From contig NZ_CP140255.1 of the NCBI RefSeq assembly GCF_034479615.1, positions 558,001 to 622,000 of the forward strand: 64,000 nt of DNA, read 5' to 3'. Source of the stretch: Vreelandella neptunia. Lineage in GTDB: Bacteria > Pseudomonadota > Gammaproteobacteria > Pseudomonadales > Halomonadaceae. The first letter of the stretch is position 1; the number at the start of each line of letters is the position of its first letter. Positions 51,152 through 61,722 of this stretch are shown here, piece after piece. The translations under genes and the position numbers were made by a program. The notes beneath the pieces were generated by a model. The model saw nothing but the letters and a program-made list of their open reading frames with translations. It ran no database searches and was not told where the DNA came from.

Positions 51152-52615
51152 GTGCTGTCATTTGAACATCTCTATTCCACCTTACCCGAACCCCTGTGGG
51201 TTGCCACCCAGGCAACGCCTGTATCCAGCCCTGAGCTGATCGCGTTTAATGCCCCGCTGGCTCATGAGCTAGGCGCCAAAGAGATACCTGACTCCGAAAC
51301 GCTGGCCCAGTGGTTTAGCGGCAACCAGCTCATGCCAGAAGCCAAGCCGGGGGCGTTAGGCTATGCAGGCCACCAGTTTGGCAACTTTGTGCCGCAACTG
51401 GGCGATGGCCGTGCGCTGCTGCTGGGTGAAGTGATCGACCAGAACGGCGTGCGCCGAGATGTGCAGCTAAAAGGCAGCGGCCGCACGCCATTTTCCCGTG
51501 GTGGCGATGGCCGTTCGCCGTTAGGGCCGGTGTTGCGTGAATATTTGGTTAGCGAGTTTATGGCCGCCATGGGCATTCCCACCACCCGCGCTCTGGCAGC
51601 GGTGACCAGCGGCGAGCGGGTGATACGGCAGATGGCTGAGCCCGGCGCGGTGTTTACCCGCGTGGCCAGCAGCCATATCCGCGTAGGAACCTTCCAATTC
51701 GCCGCCTCACGGCGAGATGAAGCATTGTTAAAAGCGTTGGCGGATCATGTCATTGAACGCCACTACCCAGTTGCCGCCAACGCCGAAGATCCTTATTTAG
51801 CACTGCTGGAAGCAGTCGTTGCCCGCCAAGCGGTGCTGATTGCACGCTGGATGAGCGTTGGGTTTATCCACGGGGTGATGAACACCGATAACTGCAGCAT
51901 CGCCGGGGAGACTATCGATTACGGTCCCTGTGCCTTTATGGAGCAATTTAATCCGCAGAAGGTGTTTAGCTCCATCGATCAAGGTCGCCGCTACGCATTT
52001 GACAACCAGCCCGCCATTGCCCAGTGGAATCTTGCCCGCTTTGCCGAAACGCTACTGCCGCTGATGCGTGAAGAAGGCGAAGCGTTGGTAGAGCAGGCCA
52101 CCGAGATTATTCGCCGCTTTGAGCCACTGTTTGATGCTGAACAGCGCCGTTTGCACGCCGATAAGTTGGGCCTCACGCCAGAAAGTGATCAGGCAGTGCC
52201 GCTTATGGAAGGGCTAGAAAGCCAAATGCACCAGGGGCGAATGGATATGACGGCTACCTTTGATGCGCTCACCCAATACGCTAACTCAATGAGTGATAAA
52301 CACCGCGAGGCCCTGCTGGCGCTAACGACCCAGCCCAATGAGCTAACCGCGTGGCTAGATACGTGGCAGGTCGAGCAGGCAGCTAATCAAGACAGCGAGC
52401 GATTAGCCGCGATGCGCCACGCTAACCCGGTGATTATTCCCCGTAACCACCGGGTACAAGAGGTCATTGATGCCGCTTACGACGGTGATTTTGTGCCTTT
52501 CCATACCCTTCTCGCGGTGGTGACCAAGCCGTTTGATGAGTCGGTTGAAGCGCGTCGTTTGGCAGCGCCTGCGACGGAAAATGAGCAGGTGCTAAGAACC
52601 TTCTGCGGAACATAA
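51152..52615 (+). CDS. selO: Protein adenylyltransferase SelO (YdiU family)
   Basis: 487-aa pseudokinase-fold enzyme that transfers AMP to proteins in response to oxidative stress. GTG start with CGGAG upstream. Signature elements: ALGYAGHQFGNFVPQLGDGRALLLGE, VQLKGSGRTPFSRGGDGRSPLGPVLREYLVSE, MSVGFIHGVMNTDNCSIAGETIDYGPCAF (the inverted catalytic DN/DYG region) and the C-terminal cysteine three residues from the end (FCGT), which occupies the selenocysteine position of eukaryotic SelO. Full length. It follows the sirtuin by 56 bp and precedes dinB. Confidence 0.94.
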   Translation: MLSFEHLYSTLPEPLWVATQATPVSSPELIAFNAPLAHELGAKEIPDSETLAQWFSGNQLMPEAKPGALGYAGHQFGNFVPQLGDGRALLLGEVIDQNGVRRDVQLKGSGRTPFSRGGDGRSPLGPVLREYLVSEFMAAMGIPTTRALAAVTSGERVIRQMAEPGAVFTRVASSHIRVGTFQFAASRRDEALLKALADHVIERHYPVAANAEDPYLALLEAVVARQAVLIARWMSVGFIHGVMNTDNCSIAGETIDYGPCAFMEQFNPQKVFSSIDQGRRYAFDNQPAIAQWNLARFAETLLPLMREEGEALVEQATEIIRRFEPLFDAEQRRLHADKLGLTPESDQAVPLMEGLESQMHQGRMDMTATFDALTQYANSMSDKHREALLALTTQPNELTAWLDTWQVEQAANQDSERLAAMRHANPVIIPRNHRVQEVIDAAYDGDFVPFHTLLAVVTKPFDESVEARRLAAPATENEQVLRTFCGT

Positions 52616-52667
52616 AAAGCTAATCCCTGTGATAAACTGTGATTTTTTACAGTTAGAAGGGTAGCCG

Positions 52668-53714
52668 GTGCGCAAAATCATTCACTGCGACTGTGACTGC
52701 TTTTATGCAGCAGTGGAAATGCGCGATAACTCCGCGCTGCGGGATATCCCAATTGCCATTGGCGGCAGCGTCGAGCAGCGTGGGGTGGTCGCTACCTGCA
52801 ACTATCCTGCCCGCGAGTTTGGCATCCATTCAGCGATGCCAATGGCCCAGGCACTCAAACGCTGCCCCCATCTCACCGTGATTCGCGGTGAGATGGCCAA
52901 ATACAAAGAGGTCGCCCGCCAGGTCTTCGCCATTTATCGCGATGTAACTGAACTGATTGAACCGCTCTCCTTGGATGAAGCCTTTCTGGATGTCTCGGAG
53001 ACCACCCTGCATCACGGCAGCGCGACGCTAATGGCCGAAGCGATCCGCGAACGGGTCAGCCGCGAAGTGGGGATTACTGTTTCAGCGGGCGTAGCGCCCA
53101 ATAAGTTTCTGGCCAAAATCGCCAGCGACTGGAACAAACCCGACGGCCTTTGCGTAATTACGCCGGATAAGGTCGATAGCTTCGTACAACAGCTGCCGGT
53201 CAAGAAAATCCATGGGGTAGGGCCGCGCACGGCCGAAAAGTTGGCAGGGCTGGATATCCACACCTGCGCCGACCTGCGTACCCGCACGCTGACCGACCTG
53301 GTTGAGCATTTCGGCCGTTTTGGACGGCGGCTACACGAGCTAAGTTGGGGGCGGGACGAGCGCCCGGTAAAAACCCACCGTGAGCGCAAATCGGTCAGTA
53401 CCGAACAGACCTACGCTCAGGATTTACCCGACCTCGACGCCTGCCGCCGTGAACTCCCCGCGCTGATCGAAGATTTAGAGCGCCGCTACGCACGGCTTGA
53501 CCCACCACTGGCGGTGCGCGGGCTAATCGTCAAAGTGAAGTTTAGCGACTTTACCCAAACCACCGTCGAGCATGCCGACCCCGCGCCCAACCTTGAACAG
53601 TTTGAAACTCTGCTTAACGTCGGTTGGGCCAGGGGCGAGCGTCCCGTACGCCTGCTTGGCGTAGGGTATCGGCTGGCGGACAACAGCCAGGAGCATCAAC
53701 TGTCGCTGTTTTAA
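52668..53714 (+). CDS. dinB: DNA polymerase IV
   Basis: 348-aa Y-family translesion polymerase. GTG start giving MRKIIHCDCDCFYAAVEMRDN, where the first aspartate of the metal site lies in DCDCFYAAVE. The second acidic pair is in EPLSLDEAFLDVSET (about residues 101-115). VSAGVAPNKFLAKIASDWNKPDG and the two HhH motifs (KKIHGVGPRTAEKLAGLDI) follow. The C-terminus ends QLSLF, a beta-clamp-binding pentapeptide. A LexA box was not recognised in the short upstream gap. Confidence 0.95.
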   Translation: MRKIIHCDCDCFYAAVEMRDNSALRDIPIAIGGSVEQRGVVATCNYPAREFGIHSAMPMAQALKRCPHLTVIRGEMAKYKEVARQVFAIYRDVTELIEPLSLDEAFLDVSETTLHHGSATLMAEAIRERVSREVGITVSAGVAPNKFLAKIASDWNKPDGLCVITPDKVDSFVQQLPVKKIHGVGPRTAEKLAGLDIHTCADLRTRTLTDLVEHFGRFGRRLHELSWGRDERPVKTHRERKSVSTEQTYAQDLPDLDACRRELPALIEDLERRYARLDPPLAVRGLIVKVKFSDFTQTTVEHADPAPNLEQFETLLNVGWARGERPVRLLGVGYRLADNSQEHQLSLF

Positions 53715-53844
53715 TTAGCCTGTTAACCCTTATGCTCATTGACGCTCATTCAGTAGCGCGTTAAAACAGATGTATGATAGGCGGCGTAAATAATCATATT
53801 TCACATTAGCCGTCTTCCTGCCTTTTTAACGCGCGAGCCTTGCC

Positions 53845-54672
53845 ATGTCTGCTAATGCTGCCCAACGTCCCCGTTTAGTGTTTGCTCACGCCAATGGTTT
53901 TCCAGGGTTAAGCTATCGCAGCCTGTTGAATCCCCTGGCAGAGACCTTTGATCTGCACCCTCTGGATCGCCTGGGTCACCACCCTGACTACCCCGTAAAC
54001 CACAACTGGGGCAATCTGGTGGATGAGCTGCTGAGCTACCTACCTGAGAGCGATACGCCGCTGCTGGGCGTGGGGCACTCGTTGGGTGGCACCTTGATGG
54101 CCATGGCCGCGGATAAACAGCCTGAGCGCTTCTGCGGGGTGATCATGCTCGACCCGCCCTTGATGCTGGGAACGGACGCCTGGGCAATGAAAGCCGCCAA
54201 GCGGTTTGGCTTTGTGGATCGGGTTACCCCTGCAGGTAAAACCCTGGGTCGGCGCACCGTGTGGCCGAGTCGCGAAGCGATGGCAAGCTCGCTGGGTCGC
54301 CGGGGGCTGTTTCGTCGCTTTACCCCGGAGGCGCTCAACGACTACATTGAAGCAGGGACGCGCTTACTGGATGACGGCAGTGCTGAACTGACCTTTGACC
54401 CGAGTATTGAGGTGGAAATTTTCCGCCATTTGCCGGATCACCTTTCGCGCCTGCCCCAACGGCTGGGCGTGCCGTTAGAGCTGGTGGCGGGCAAAGAGTC
54501 CCACTTACTGACCGCTTCACGGATAAAGCGCTTGAAGCGCAAGGGGTTAACGGTGAGCGAGGTTCCCGGTACGCATATGTTCCCGATGGAGCATCCGGAC
54601 GAGACCCGTGCCGCTATTGTGGCTGCCTGGCAAAGATTATCCGTAACCAGCAGGCCCTCAAACACAGCGTGA
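53845..54672 (+). CDS. Alpha/beta-fold hydrolase
   Basis: 275-aa cytoplasmic hydrolase. Lid-type alpha/beta fold: the oxyanion region VFAHANGFPGLSYRSLLNPL (about residues 13-32), the nucleophile elbow GVGHSLGGTLMAM (Ser about residue 80), and a C-terminal histidine in PGTHMFPMEHPDETRAAI. Substrate unknown; short esters or lactones are typical for this subgroup. It is followed after 10 bp by a YkoF-like gene, probably in one transcript. Confidence 0.87.
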   Translation: MSANAAQRPRLVFAHANGFPGLSYRSLLNPLAETFDLHPLDRLGHHPDYPVNHNWGNLVDELLSYLPESDTPLLGVGHSLGGTLMAMAADKQPERFCGVIMLDPPLMLGTDAWAMKAAKRFGFVDRVTPAGKTLGRRTVWPSREAMASSLGRRGLFRRFTPEALNDYIEAGTRLLDDGSAELTFDPSIEVEIFRHLPDHLSRLPQRLGVPLELVAGKESHLLTASRIKRLKRKGLTVSEVPGTHMFPMEHPDETRAAIVAAWQRLSVTSRPSNTA

Positions 54673-54681
54673 GGAGGCGTT

Positions 54682-54930
54682 ATGTATCTTTCCGTACAGC
54701 TTAGCTACTACCCACTGGCCGATGACTTCAAGCCGGTGGTCAAAGAGGTGGTAAAACGCCTGGAAGCGACGGGATTGGAAGTACACCCGAATCGCATGAG
54801 CACCCAGGTATTTGGCGAGTTCGACGAAGTAATGGCAGCGTTAAGCGAGGTGATGAAGTGGTCGTTTGAGACCCATGGCAAAGCGGTCTTTACGGCTAAC
54901 TTTTTGGAAGGCGATCGTCGGCCTCGTTAA
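54682..54930 (+). CDS. YkoF-like (thiamine/HMP-binding fold) protein
   Basis: 82-aa single-domain protein of the MTH1187/YkoF ferredoxin-like superfamily: MYLSVQLSYYPLADDFKPVVKEVVKRLEATGLEV and NRMSTQVFGEFDEVMAALSEVMKWSFETHGKAVFTANFLEG. Members bind thiamine or its pyrimidine half. GAGGAGG is placed 6 nt before the start. It is translationally close to the hydrolase upstream, and a terminator follows immediately. Confidence 0.85.
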   Translation: MYLSVQLSYYPLADDFKPVVKEVVKRLEATGLEVHPNRMSTQVFGEFDEVMAALSEVMKWSFETHGKAVFTANFLEGDRRPR

Positions 54931-54936
54931 ACCAAA

Positions 54937-54959
54937 ACGCCGCCCAAATTGGGCGGCGT
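54937..54959. terminator. Hairpin between convergent YkoF-like and gabT genes
   Basis: Perfect 9-bp stem ACGCCGCCC/GGGCGGCGT with an AAATT loop. An AAAA run lies on the left, giving a minus-strand TTTT, so it serves gabT best. Confidence 0.75.
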
Positions 54960-54996
54960 CGTATTCACGTATGCACTAACGTCAGTTAGCTTGGCG

Positions 54997-56274
54997 TTAC
55001 ACCAGTGAATCCAGGCAGGACTCAATAATATCTAGGCCTTCATTGAGCACATCATCTTGAATGGTGACGGGCATCAGGAAGCGGATGGTGTTGCCGTACA
55101 TGCCGCAGGAGAGCAGGATCAAGCCCTCTTCACGGGCTTTCTTGCACAGCGCGGCAGCCAGTTCCGGGTTAGGTGTGTGGTCGGCTTTGTTCGACACTAG
55201 CTCAAATGCAGCCATGGCACCCATGTTGCGCACATGGTCGATGCAATCAAACTTGTCTGCCCACACATTGAAGCGCTTGGCCAGCTTGTCGCCCAGGGCC
55301 TGGCTCTTCTCCAGAATGTTCTCTTCTTCAAACACTTCCATGACTGCCAACGCGGCCGCACAGGCGGTGGGGCTGCCGGTGTAGGTACCGCCCAAGGAGT
55401 TAGGGCCTGAAGCGTCCATCACCTTGTCAGTACCCACGATGGCGGAGATCGGCATGCCGTCGGCCATACTCTTGGCCATGGTCATAATGTCCGGCTCAAC
55501 GCCGCTATGCTCGATGGCAAACATTTTGCCAGTACGGCCAAAGCCCGACTGTACTTCATCGATGATCATCAGCATGCCGTGCTCATCGCAGATTTCGCGA
55601 ACTTTGGTCAGGAAGCTAGTAGAGGCCGGGTAGAAACCGCCTTCACCAAGCACCGGCTCGAGCACGATGGCCGCGGTATCTTTCGGGTTGGCATCGGTTT
55701 TCAGCGTCATCTTCAGACCACGAATGGCCTCGTCCTCGCTAACGCCGTGGTAAGGCACCGGGTAGGGTGCACGGAACACGGTGCCCGGCATCGGGCCGAA
55801 GTCGCTCTGGTAAGGCGCCACCTTGCCGTTCATTGCCATGGTGAAGAAGGTACGGCCATGGTAGCCGCCATCGAAACAGATAACGTTGGAGCGGCCGGTG
55901 GCGGCGCGGGCGATCTTGACCGCGTTTTCCAGCGCTTCCGCACCGGAGTTGGCCAGCATGACTTTAGCATGACCACGCACCGGTACGATGTGGCTGAGCT
56001 TTTCCGCGACCTTCACGTAGCCTTCATAAGGCATGACCGTTTGGCAGGTATGCATCAGCTTATCGAGCTGGGCTTTTACCGCTGCGACTACTTTAGGGTG
56101 GCGGTGACCTACGTTGAGTACGCCAATGCCGCCCGCGAAGTCGATAAAGCGATTGCCGTCCGCGTCCCAGATTTCAGCATTTTCAGCGTGGTCAGCAAAC
56201 GCCGTTGCGGGGCTAGCGGCGCCTGCAGCGACGTATTTATGTTTTAGCTCGTTCAGTTCGGCATTGCTGCTCAT
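54997..56274 (-). CDS. gabT: 4-aminobutyrate/5-aminovalerate aminotransferase
   Basis: 425-aa class III PLP aminotransferase. IWDADGNRFIDFAGGIGVLNVGHRHPKV at the N-terminus, PLP-phosphate contact NSGAEALENAVKIARAATGRSN, MLMIIDEVQSGFGRTGKMFA (Asp of the pyridine N) and the Schiff-base lysine in MTMAKSMADGMPISAIVG (about residue 268). Length and sequence match GabT/DavT. DavT converts 5-aminovalerate on the lysine-to-glutarate route, which would link it to the glutaryl-CoA genes 4 kb away (inference). No gabD is adjacent. Confidence 0.92.
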   Translation of the reverse strand: MSSNAELNELKHKYVAAGAASPATAFADHAENAEIWDADGNRFIDFAGGIGVLNVGHRHPKVVAAVKAQLDKLMHTCQTVMPYEGYVKVAEKLSHIVPVRGHAKVMLANSGAEALENAVKIARAATGRSNVICFDGGYHGRTFFTMAMNGKVAPYQSDFGPMPGTVFRAPYPVPYHGVSEDEAIRGLKMTLKTDANPKDTAAIVLEPVLGEGGFYPASTSFLTKVREICDEHGMLMIIDEVQSGFGRTGKMFAIEHSGVEPDIMTMAKSMADGMPISAIVGTDKVMDASGPNSLGGTYTGSPTACAAALAVMEVFEEENILEKSQALGDKLAKRFNVWADKFDCIDHVRNMGAMAAFELVSNKADHTPNPELAAALCKKAREEGLILLSCGMYGNTIRFLMPVTIQDDVLNEGLDIIESCLDSLV

Positions 56275-56358
56275 GGCTTACTTCCTAATTGAAGATGAAT
56301 GTTCTTTCAGCATAGTACTTATAAGCATAGTGCTTAATAGCTTTGATTACATTGATGA

Positions 56359-57285
56359 CTAGGCAATGACAACACGATTACGTCCCGCCTGTTTAGCTTG
56401 GTACATGGCTTTGTCGGCACGTTCGAGGAGTCTTGAGCCCGAGCCTTCAGCGTAGCTGGCAATCCCCGATGAGAGCGTTACCGTTAATTGATGTTCGGTA
56501 AATGACTTTTGCGCAATGCTTTTACGCACACGCTCCATGCCCTGATAGGCTTCTTCTGCGGTTACGCCTGGCATAATGATGAGAAACTCTTCGCCGCCTA
56601 GGCGGATATGCGAATCTGTGTCGCGCAGTATCTCGCTGATCAAGGTTGTGATCTGTTGCAGAACGCTGTCGCCTGCGCTGTGCCCGTAGGTATCGTTGAA
56701 GGCTTTAAAGTCGTCAAGGTCATACATGGCGATACTTAAGGGCGTGCCATAACGCTTAAAGCGCTTAATCTCTTCATCCATGCGCTGCAAGCCAGCACGG
56801 CGATTGAGTAGTTCGGTTAGCTCATCGTGGTGGGCCAAGTGATCCAGACGTTCATTAGCCTGCTTTAGCCGCTCCTCTAGCCGCTTGCGCTGGGTAATGT
56901 CGATAATAAAAGTGACTTTACGCGGCTCTCCATCGTCAGCTTCAATGCGTGCGGCTTCGGTAATAACGGTGCGCCTCTCGCCGTTTTTAATGACAACATC
57001 CCACTCTTGGCGCAGTTCCTGGTTCTCGTTGCCCTGCATAAACTCTTCATGCAGGGCTGATAAAACCGCCCGGCTCTCTTCAGGTACTACTTGAGTAAAG
57101 TGCTGACCTAAAAGCTCTTCTGGCTGGTAGCCATAAAACTCGCAGTACGCTGGATTGACCATTTCAAAGTGGCCAGAGGGGGTCGTAATACAGATCCCAA
57201 TCGGCGCTGCTTTGATAACATTTTCGGTATTACGCTTTGAACGGTTAAACAACTGGTAGAGTTGATCAGGGCTAATCTCTTTCAT
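56359..57285 (-). CDS. PAS-GGDEF diguanylate cyclase
   Basis: 308 aa. A PAS domain (about residues 20-135, NVIKAAPIGICITTPSGHFEMVNPAYCEFYGYQPEELLG, with a PAC end FIIDITQRKRLEERL) is followed by a short coiled linker. The GGDEF domain has the active-site motif RLGGEEF (about residue 227) and an upstream inhibitory RxxD site (RDTD) exactly five residues before it, so it should be c-di-GMP-inhibited. Metal aspartate in YDLDDFKAFND. Its start overlaps the end of the EAL gene by 14 nt, so synthase and hydrolase are co-translated. Confidence 0.93.
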   Translation of the reverse strand: MKEISPDQLYQLFNRSKRNTENVIKAAPIGICITTPSGHFEMVNPAYCEFYGYQPEELLGQHFTQVVPEESRAVLSALHEEFMQGNENQELRQEWDVVIKNGERRTVITEAARIEADDGEPRKVTFIIDITQRKRLEERLKQANERLDHLAHHDELTELLNRRAGLQRMDEEIKRFKRYGTPLSIAMYDLDDFKAFNDTYGHSAGDSVLQQITTLISEILRDTDSHIRLGGEEFLIIMPGVTAEEAYQGMERVRKSIAQKSFTEHQLTVTLSSGIASYAEGSGSRLLERADKAMYQAKQAGRNRVVIA

Positions 57286-58102
57286 TCACCGCTCCTGTGC
57301 TGGTCTCTACGTCACTTTTTAACTCCGTTAGCTCTCTTTTTAACCCCATCAACAGAGGGGTAATATCGGTGCCAAGAGAATTAATTGCGGGTTTCGCGAA
57401 ATAGAAACCCTGTTGACGAACAATCCCCGCGCGGGCCAGCCATAAAGCTTCAGCGCGGGTCTCCACACCTTCGGCGATGAGGGTCATATCAAGCTCTTGA
57501 GCGAGCAGGATGATCGCGTTTAACAGCGCCTGGCGGCGAAAATCGCTATCGCAATTCATGACCAGTTCGCGGTCAATCTTGAGCTTATCCGGCGTTAGAT
57601 CGGTCAATAAGTCTAAATTGGCGTACCCGTTGCCAAAATCATCTAGCGCCGTTTTAAAGCCCATGGAGCGGTAGGCATCAATGATATTGCATAGGTGCTG
57701 CCGGTCGCGGACGCGTTCGGTTTCGGTGATTTCAAAAATTAGCCGATGGGTTGGCCAGCCCACGCGCTTGGAAACTTCTAACGTCGCCTGGATACAAGCT
57801 TTCGGCTCATAAACGGCGTTGGGTAAGAAATTGATCGAGAGATCGGTTTGCATATCCAGTGCGCTGGCCATTTCGATCGCTTTTACCCGGCAGGCCTGAT
57901 CAAAACGGTAGAGGAGGTCATCAGTCACCTGTGAAATAACGCTCCAGGCGGATTCTCCGCGCAAACCACGAACCAGTGCTTCATAGGTGACGATTTGGGC
58001 CAGCGATAGATCCACGATTGGCTGAAAGGCCATGGTGAACTCAAAGGGCAAGTCGCCTTCACAGCGTTTGCAACTGCCATTAACGCGTGCGCACTGGCTC
58101 AT
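57272..58102 (-). CDS. EAL-domain c-di-GMP phosphodiesterase
   Basis: 276 aa, almost entirely an EAL domain, with AGGAG before the ATG. Catalytic set: TYEALVRG, SINFLP (Asn), FEITETE (Glu), the DDFGNGYAN loop, LKIDRELV (Lys), IAEGVET (Glu) and QQGFYFAKP. The N-terminus has three cysteines (CARVNGSCKRC, residues 4-14) that could form a metal or redox site. Cognate to the GGDEF gene it overlaps; together they probably set local c-di-GMP in response to the PAS signal and, perhaps, redox state (inference). Confidence 0.92.
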   Translation of the reverse strand: MSQCARVNGSCKRCEGDLPFEFTMAFQPIVDLSLAQIVTYEALVRGLRGESAWSVISQVTDDLLYRFDQACRVKAIEMASALDMQTDLSINFLPNAVYEPKACIQATLEVSKRVGWPTHRLIFEITETERVRDRQHLCNIIDAYRSMGFKTALDDFGNGYANLDLLTDLTPDKLKIDRELVMNCDSDFRRQALLNAIILLAQELDMTLIAEGVETRAEALWLARAGIVRQQGFYFAKPAINSLGTDITPLLMGLKRELTELKSDVETSTGAVNERD

Positions 58103-58309
58103 AGCTGCTCCTGTGGATGGGTGTTGGATGAGGCTATTAATGCCTTAACATTAGATAACATAATGCCTACAGCCTACACTGAAGCATTCAACGCTATTTA
58201 GCTTAGCTCTTGATATATGTTTTGTATAGGAATTGTACAGCTTTTGATCGCGAAGCACTAGCCAATTGCTCGCCTCTTGGTTTGCCATGTTGGCCGGTAT
58301 CTGTGGCTT

Positions 58310-58335
58310 AAAAAAAAGCGCCGGGTGAGGCGCCT
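58310..58335 (-). terminator. Intrinsic terminator after the CoA-transferase
   Basis: On the minus strand GGCGC pairs with GCGCC around a 6-nt loop and is followed by a run of eight T's, 29 bp past the CoA-transferase stop. Confidence 0.8.
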
Positions 58336-58363
58336 AAGAGGGGATGCATTGACCTTTGGGTCA

Positions 58364-59578
58364 TTAAATGATGCCAGCTGCGCGCATCGCAGTGCGCTGC
58401 TCCAAGCTAATGCCGAGCTCTTCAAGCACGCTTTCAGTATGCTGACCTAGGTGGGGCGGCGCCGTAGTGGCGCTCATTTGGACACCGTTAAAACGAATCG
58501 GGTTAGCAACCAGATCCACCTGACCCGCTTGGTCGTGGGGCAGGGTTTGCTTAAGTCCGCGGGCTTTCACATGGGGGTCGTCAAACACCCGATCCAGCGT
58601 ATTGATCGGCCCGCAGGGCACGCCTACGGCTTCAAAAGCGGCTAGCCATTCATCAGTGCTGCGCTGGGCCAACGCCGCTTCCAACTGCGGCACGAGTAAC
58701 GCGCGGTTATTTACCCTAGCCCCATTGGTGGCAAAGCGCGGATCTTCCGCCAAAGCCGGTAGCGAAAGCACCGCGCAAAAACGCTTGAACTGCTCGTCGT
58801 TGCCGACAGCCGTGATCATATGGCCATCCTGGGTGGCAAACGCCTGATAAGGCACGATGTTGGGGTGGGCATTACCCAGCCGTTGGGGCACATTGCCGGA
58901 GGTGAGGTAGTTCAGTGCCTGATTGGCGAGCACGCCTACCTGGACATCCATTAGTGCCATATCGATATGGCAGCCCTCGCCGCTATCACGGCGCTGATAA
59001 AGCGCCGCTAAAATTGCATTAGCGGCATAGAGCCCCGTGAAAATATCGGTAAAGGCAACGCCGCTTTTTACCGGGCCACCGCCGGGTTCACTGTCGGGCT
59101 TGCCAGTTAGGCTCATGATCCCGCCCATGGCTTGGATCATAAAGTCATAACCGGCGCGGTGAGCGTAAGGGCTCTCCTGGCCAAAACCGGTGATGGAGCA
59201 GTAGATCAGTCGTGGGTTCAGCGCTTTCAAACTGGCGTAATCCAGACCGTAGCGTTTCAGGCCGCCGACCTTGAAGTTTTCTATCAACACGTCGGAGTTA
59301 GCCACGAGCTGCTTGATCACTGCCTGGCCTTCGGGTTTGGCCATATCGACGGTCACCGAGCGTTTACCCCGGTTAGCGCACAGGTAGTACGCCGACTCTT
59401 CGCTGCCCGCCAGCCAAGGAGGGCCCCAGTGGCGGGTGTCATCGCCGCTACCGGGACGCTCTACCTTAATCACATCTGCCCCCATATCCGCGAGCATTTG
59501 TCCGCACCACGGCCCGGCCAGTACGCGGGAAATATCGAGTACTTTTATACCGGCCAGTGGTTTGGTTAGCTCGTTCAT
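58364..59578 (-). CDS. Class III (CaiB/BaiF) CoA-transferase
   Basis: 404-aa formyl-CoA-transferase-fold enzyme. The start at 59578 (MNELTKPLAGIKVLDISRVLAGPWCGQMLADMGADVIKVERPGSGDDTR) is supported by GGAG eight bases upstream. The catalytic aspartate is in CHIDMALMDVQVGVLANQ (about residue 205). It starts 42 bp after gcdH in the same operon, the arrangement of glutarate:succinyl-CoA (or HMG-CoA) transferases such as human SUGCT and bacterial GcdG. It most likely activates glutarate for the adjacent dehydrogenase (inference). Confidence 0.9.
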   Translation of the reverse strand: MNELTKPLAGIKVLDISRVLAGPWCGQMLADMGADVIKVERPGSGDDTRHWGPPWLAGSEESAYYLCANRGKRSVTVDMAKPEGQAVIKQLVANSDVLIENFKVGGLKRYGLDYASLKALNPRLIYCSITGFGQESPYAHRAGYDFMIQAMGGIMSLTGKPDSEPGGGPVKSGVAFTDIFTGLYAANAILAALYQRRDSGEGCHIDMALMDVQVGVLANQALNYLTSGNVPQRLGNAHPNIVPYQAFATQDGHMITAVGNDEQFKRFCAVLSLPALAEDPRFATNGARVNNRALLVPQLEAALAQRSTDEWLAAFEAVGVPCGPINTLDRVFDDPHVKARGLKQTLPHDQAGQVDLVANPIRFNGVQMSATTAPPHLGQHTESVLEELGISLEQRTAMRAAGII

Positions 59579-59620
59579 AGAGGCTCCGTTAATAAGTGAC
59601 AAGTGATCAAGGTGCGGTGA

Positions 59621-60799
<1,179 letters not shown>

Positions 60800-60871
60800 G
60801 GCGTAGATTCCTCGGATAGTGGGCAGGAATAGATGCAAAATAGCTTGCAGTCAATGTATCGCCGTTTTTTT

Positions 60872-60884
60872 AAAATATCTACAT
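60872..60884 (-). promoter_or_regulatory. Candidate CsiR site in the gcdH promoter
   Basis: Minus-strand ATGTAGATATTTT fits ATGT-N5-TTTT, a form described for E. coli CsiR sites. It lies 73 bp upstream of the gcdH start. A second TTTTTTTAAAA block repeats 19 bp further upstream. Confidence 0.45.
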
Positions 60885-60935
60885 TTTTTTAAAACGTAGA
60901 ACTTTGGTCTGGGGCGAAGAGCCGAAGCGAAAAGC

Positions 60936-61655
60936 TCAACTGATGCCGCGCTCTTGAAGGACGCGGGTAATTATCGGTACGGGGGTCATCAGGTGATCGC
61001 GCATCAGGGTGTCGGCTTCGGCGGTATCGCGAGCCAGAATGACCTCGACCAATTCGGCGTGCTCCTGGCGCTTAAGCTCCAGCGCCTGGGATGACATCAC
61101 GGTTTCCTGCAGCCACAGGTGGCGATAGCGCTCTACCTGATCAAACAGAGTATTGCGCATTTGTAGCAGGTGAGGGGAGTTGCAGCCGCTGGCAATGGCG
61201 GTGTGGAACGCTTTGTGGCGCTGATCCCAGATATCCAGCAGGTCATCGGGGGTGTTGATGTCGGTGACCTTGGCCAGCCGATGCGCGGTGGCCAGTACGG
61301 TGGCCTCCCAGTCGTCGTCGCCGCGCTCAATGGCCAATCTCAGGATCAGCCCTTCAAGCTGAGCCCGTGCGTCGTAAATATCGTTGAGTTCGGCCAGCGA
61401 CATGGGAGCTACCCGGTAGCCGCGCTGACTGATAGCGACCACAAGGCGGTCAGAAACTAACTGTGACAGCGCTTCCCGTAGCGGCCCGGTGCTGGCGCCG
61501 TACTGCTCTTTGAGGCGGCTCATCAGCAGTTTCTGCTCTGGCGCATAGCGACCACGAATAATGTCGTGCTTGAGTTGGCGGTAAGCACTAATGGCCAGGT
61601 TTTGCCGCGGCGCGTCTTTTTCCCGACTACCTTCTTCTTTAAAACCGGGCTCCAT
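60936..61655 (-). CDS. csiR: CsiR-like GntR/FCD repressor
   Basis: 239-aa FadR-subfamily GntR protein. The start at 61655 is chosen for AGGAG ten bases upstream. The winged HTH is at about residues 20-85 (YRQLKHDIIRGRYAPEQKLLMSRLKEQYGASTGPLREALSQLVSDRLVV), followed by an FCD domain with metal-binding histidines (HKAFHTAIASGCNSPHLLQM). The pattern closely follows E. coli CsiR, which represses glutarate and GABA genes and responds to glutarate. It precedes gcdH on the same strand and is divergent from the TAXI transporter. Confidence 0.87.
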   Translation of the reverse strand: MEPGFKEEGSREKDAPRQNLAISAYRQLKHDIIRGRYAPEQKLLMSRLKEQYGASTGPLREALSQLVSDRLVVAISQRGYRVAPMSLAELNDIYDARAQLEGLILRLAIERGDDDWEATVLATAHRLAKVTDINTPDDLLDIWDQRHKAFHTAIASGCNSPHLLQMRNTLFDQVERYRHLWLQETVMSSQALELKRQEHAELVEVILARDTAEADTLMRDHLMTPVPIITRVLQERGIS

Positions 61656-61722
61656 AGCAGTGTGGCTCCTATCCTGAATCAACAATAACGATGGGGTGGG
61701 CGAAATTAACGGCCATTTTTAA

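Noticed and set aside
55507..56247. 246-codon plus-strand frame inside gabT
   Set aside because: Antisense to a full-length, motif-complete gene; no ribosome site or motif.
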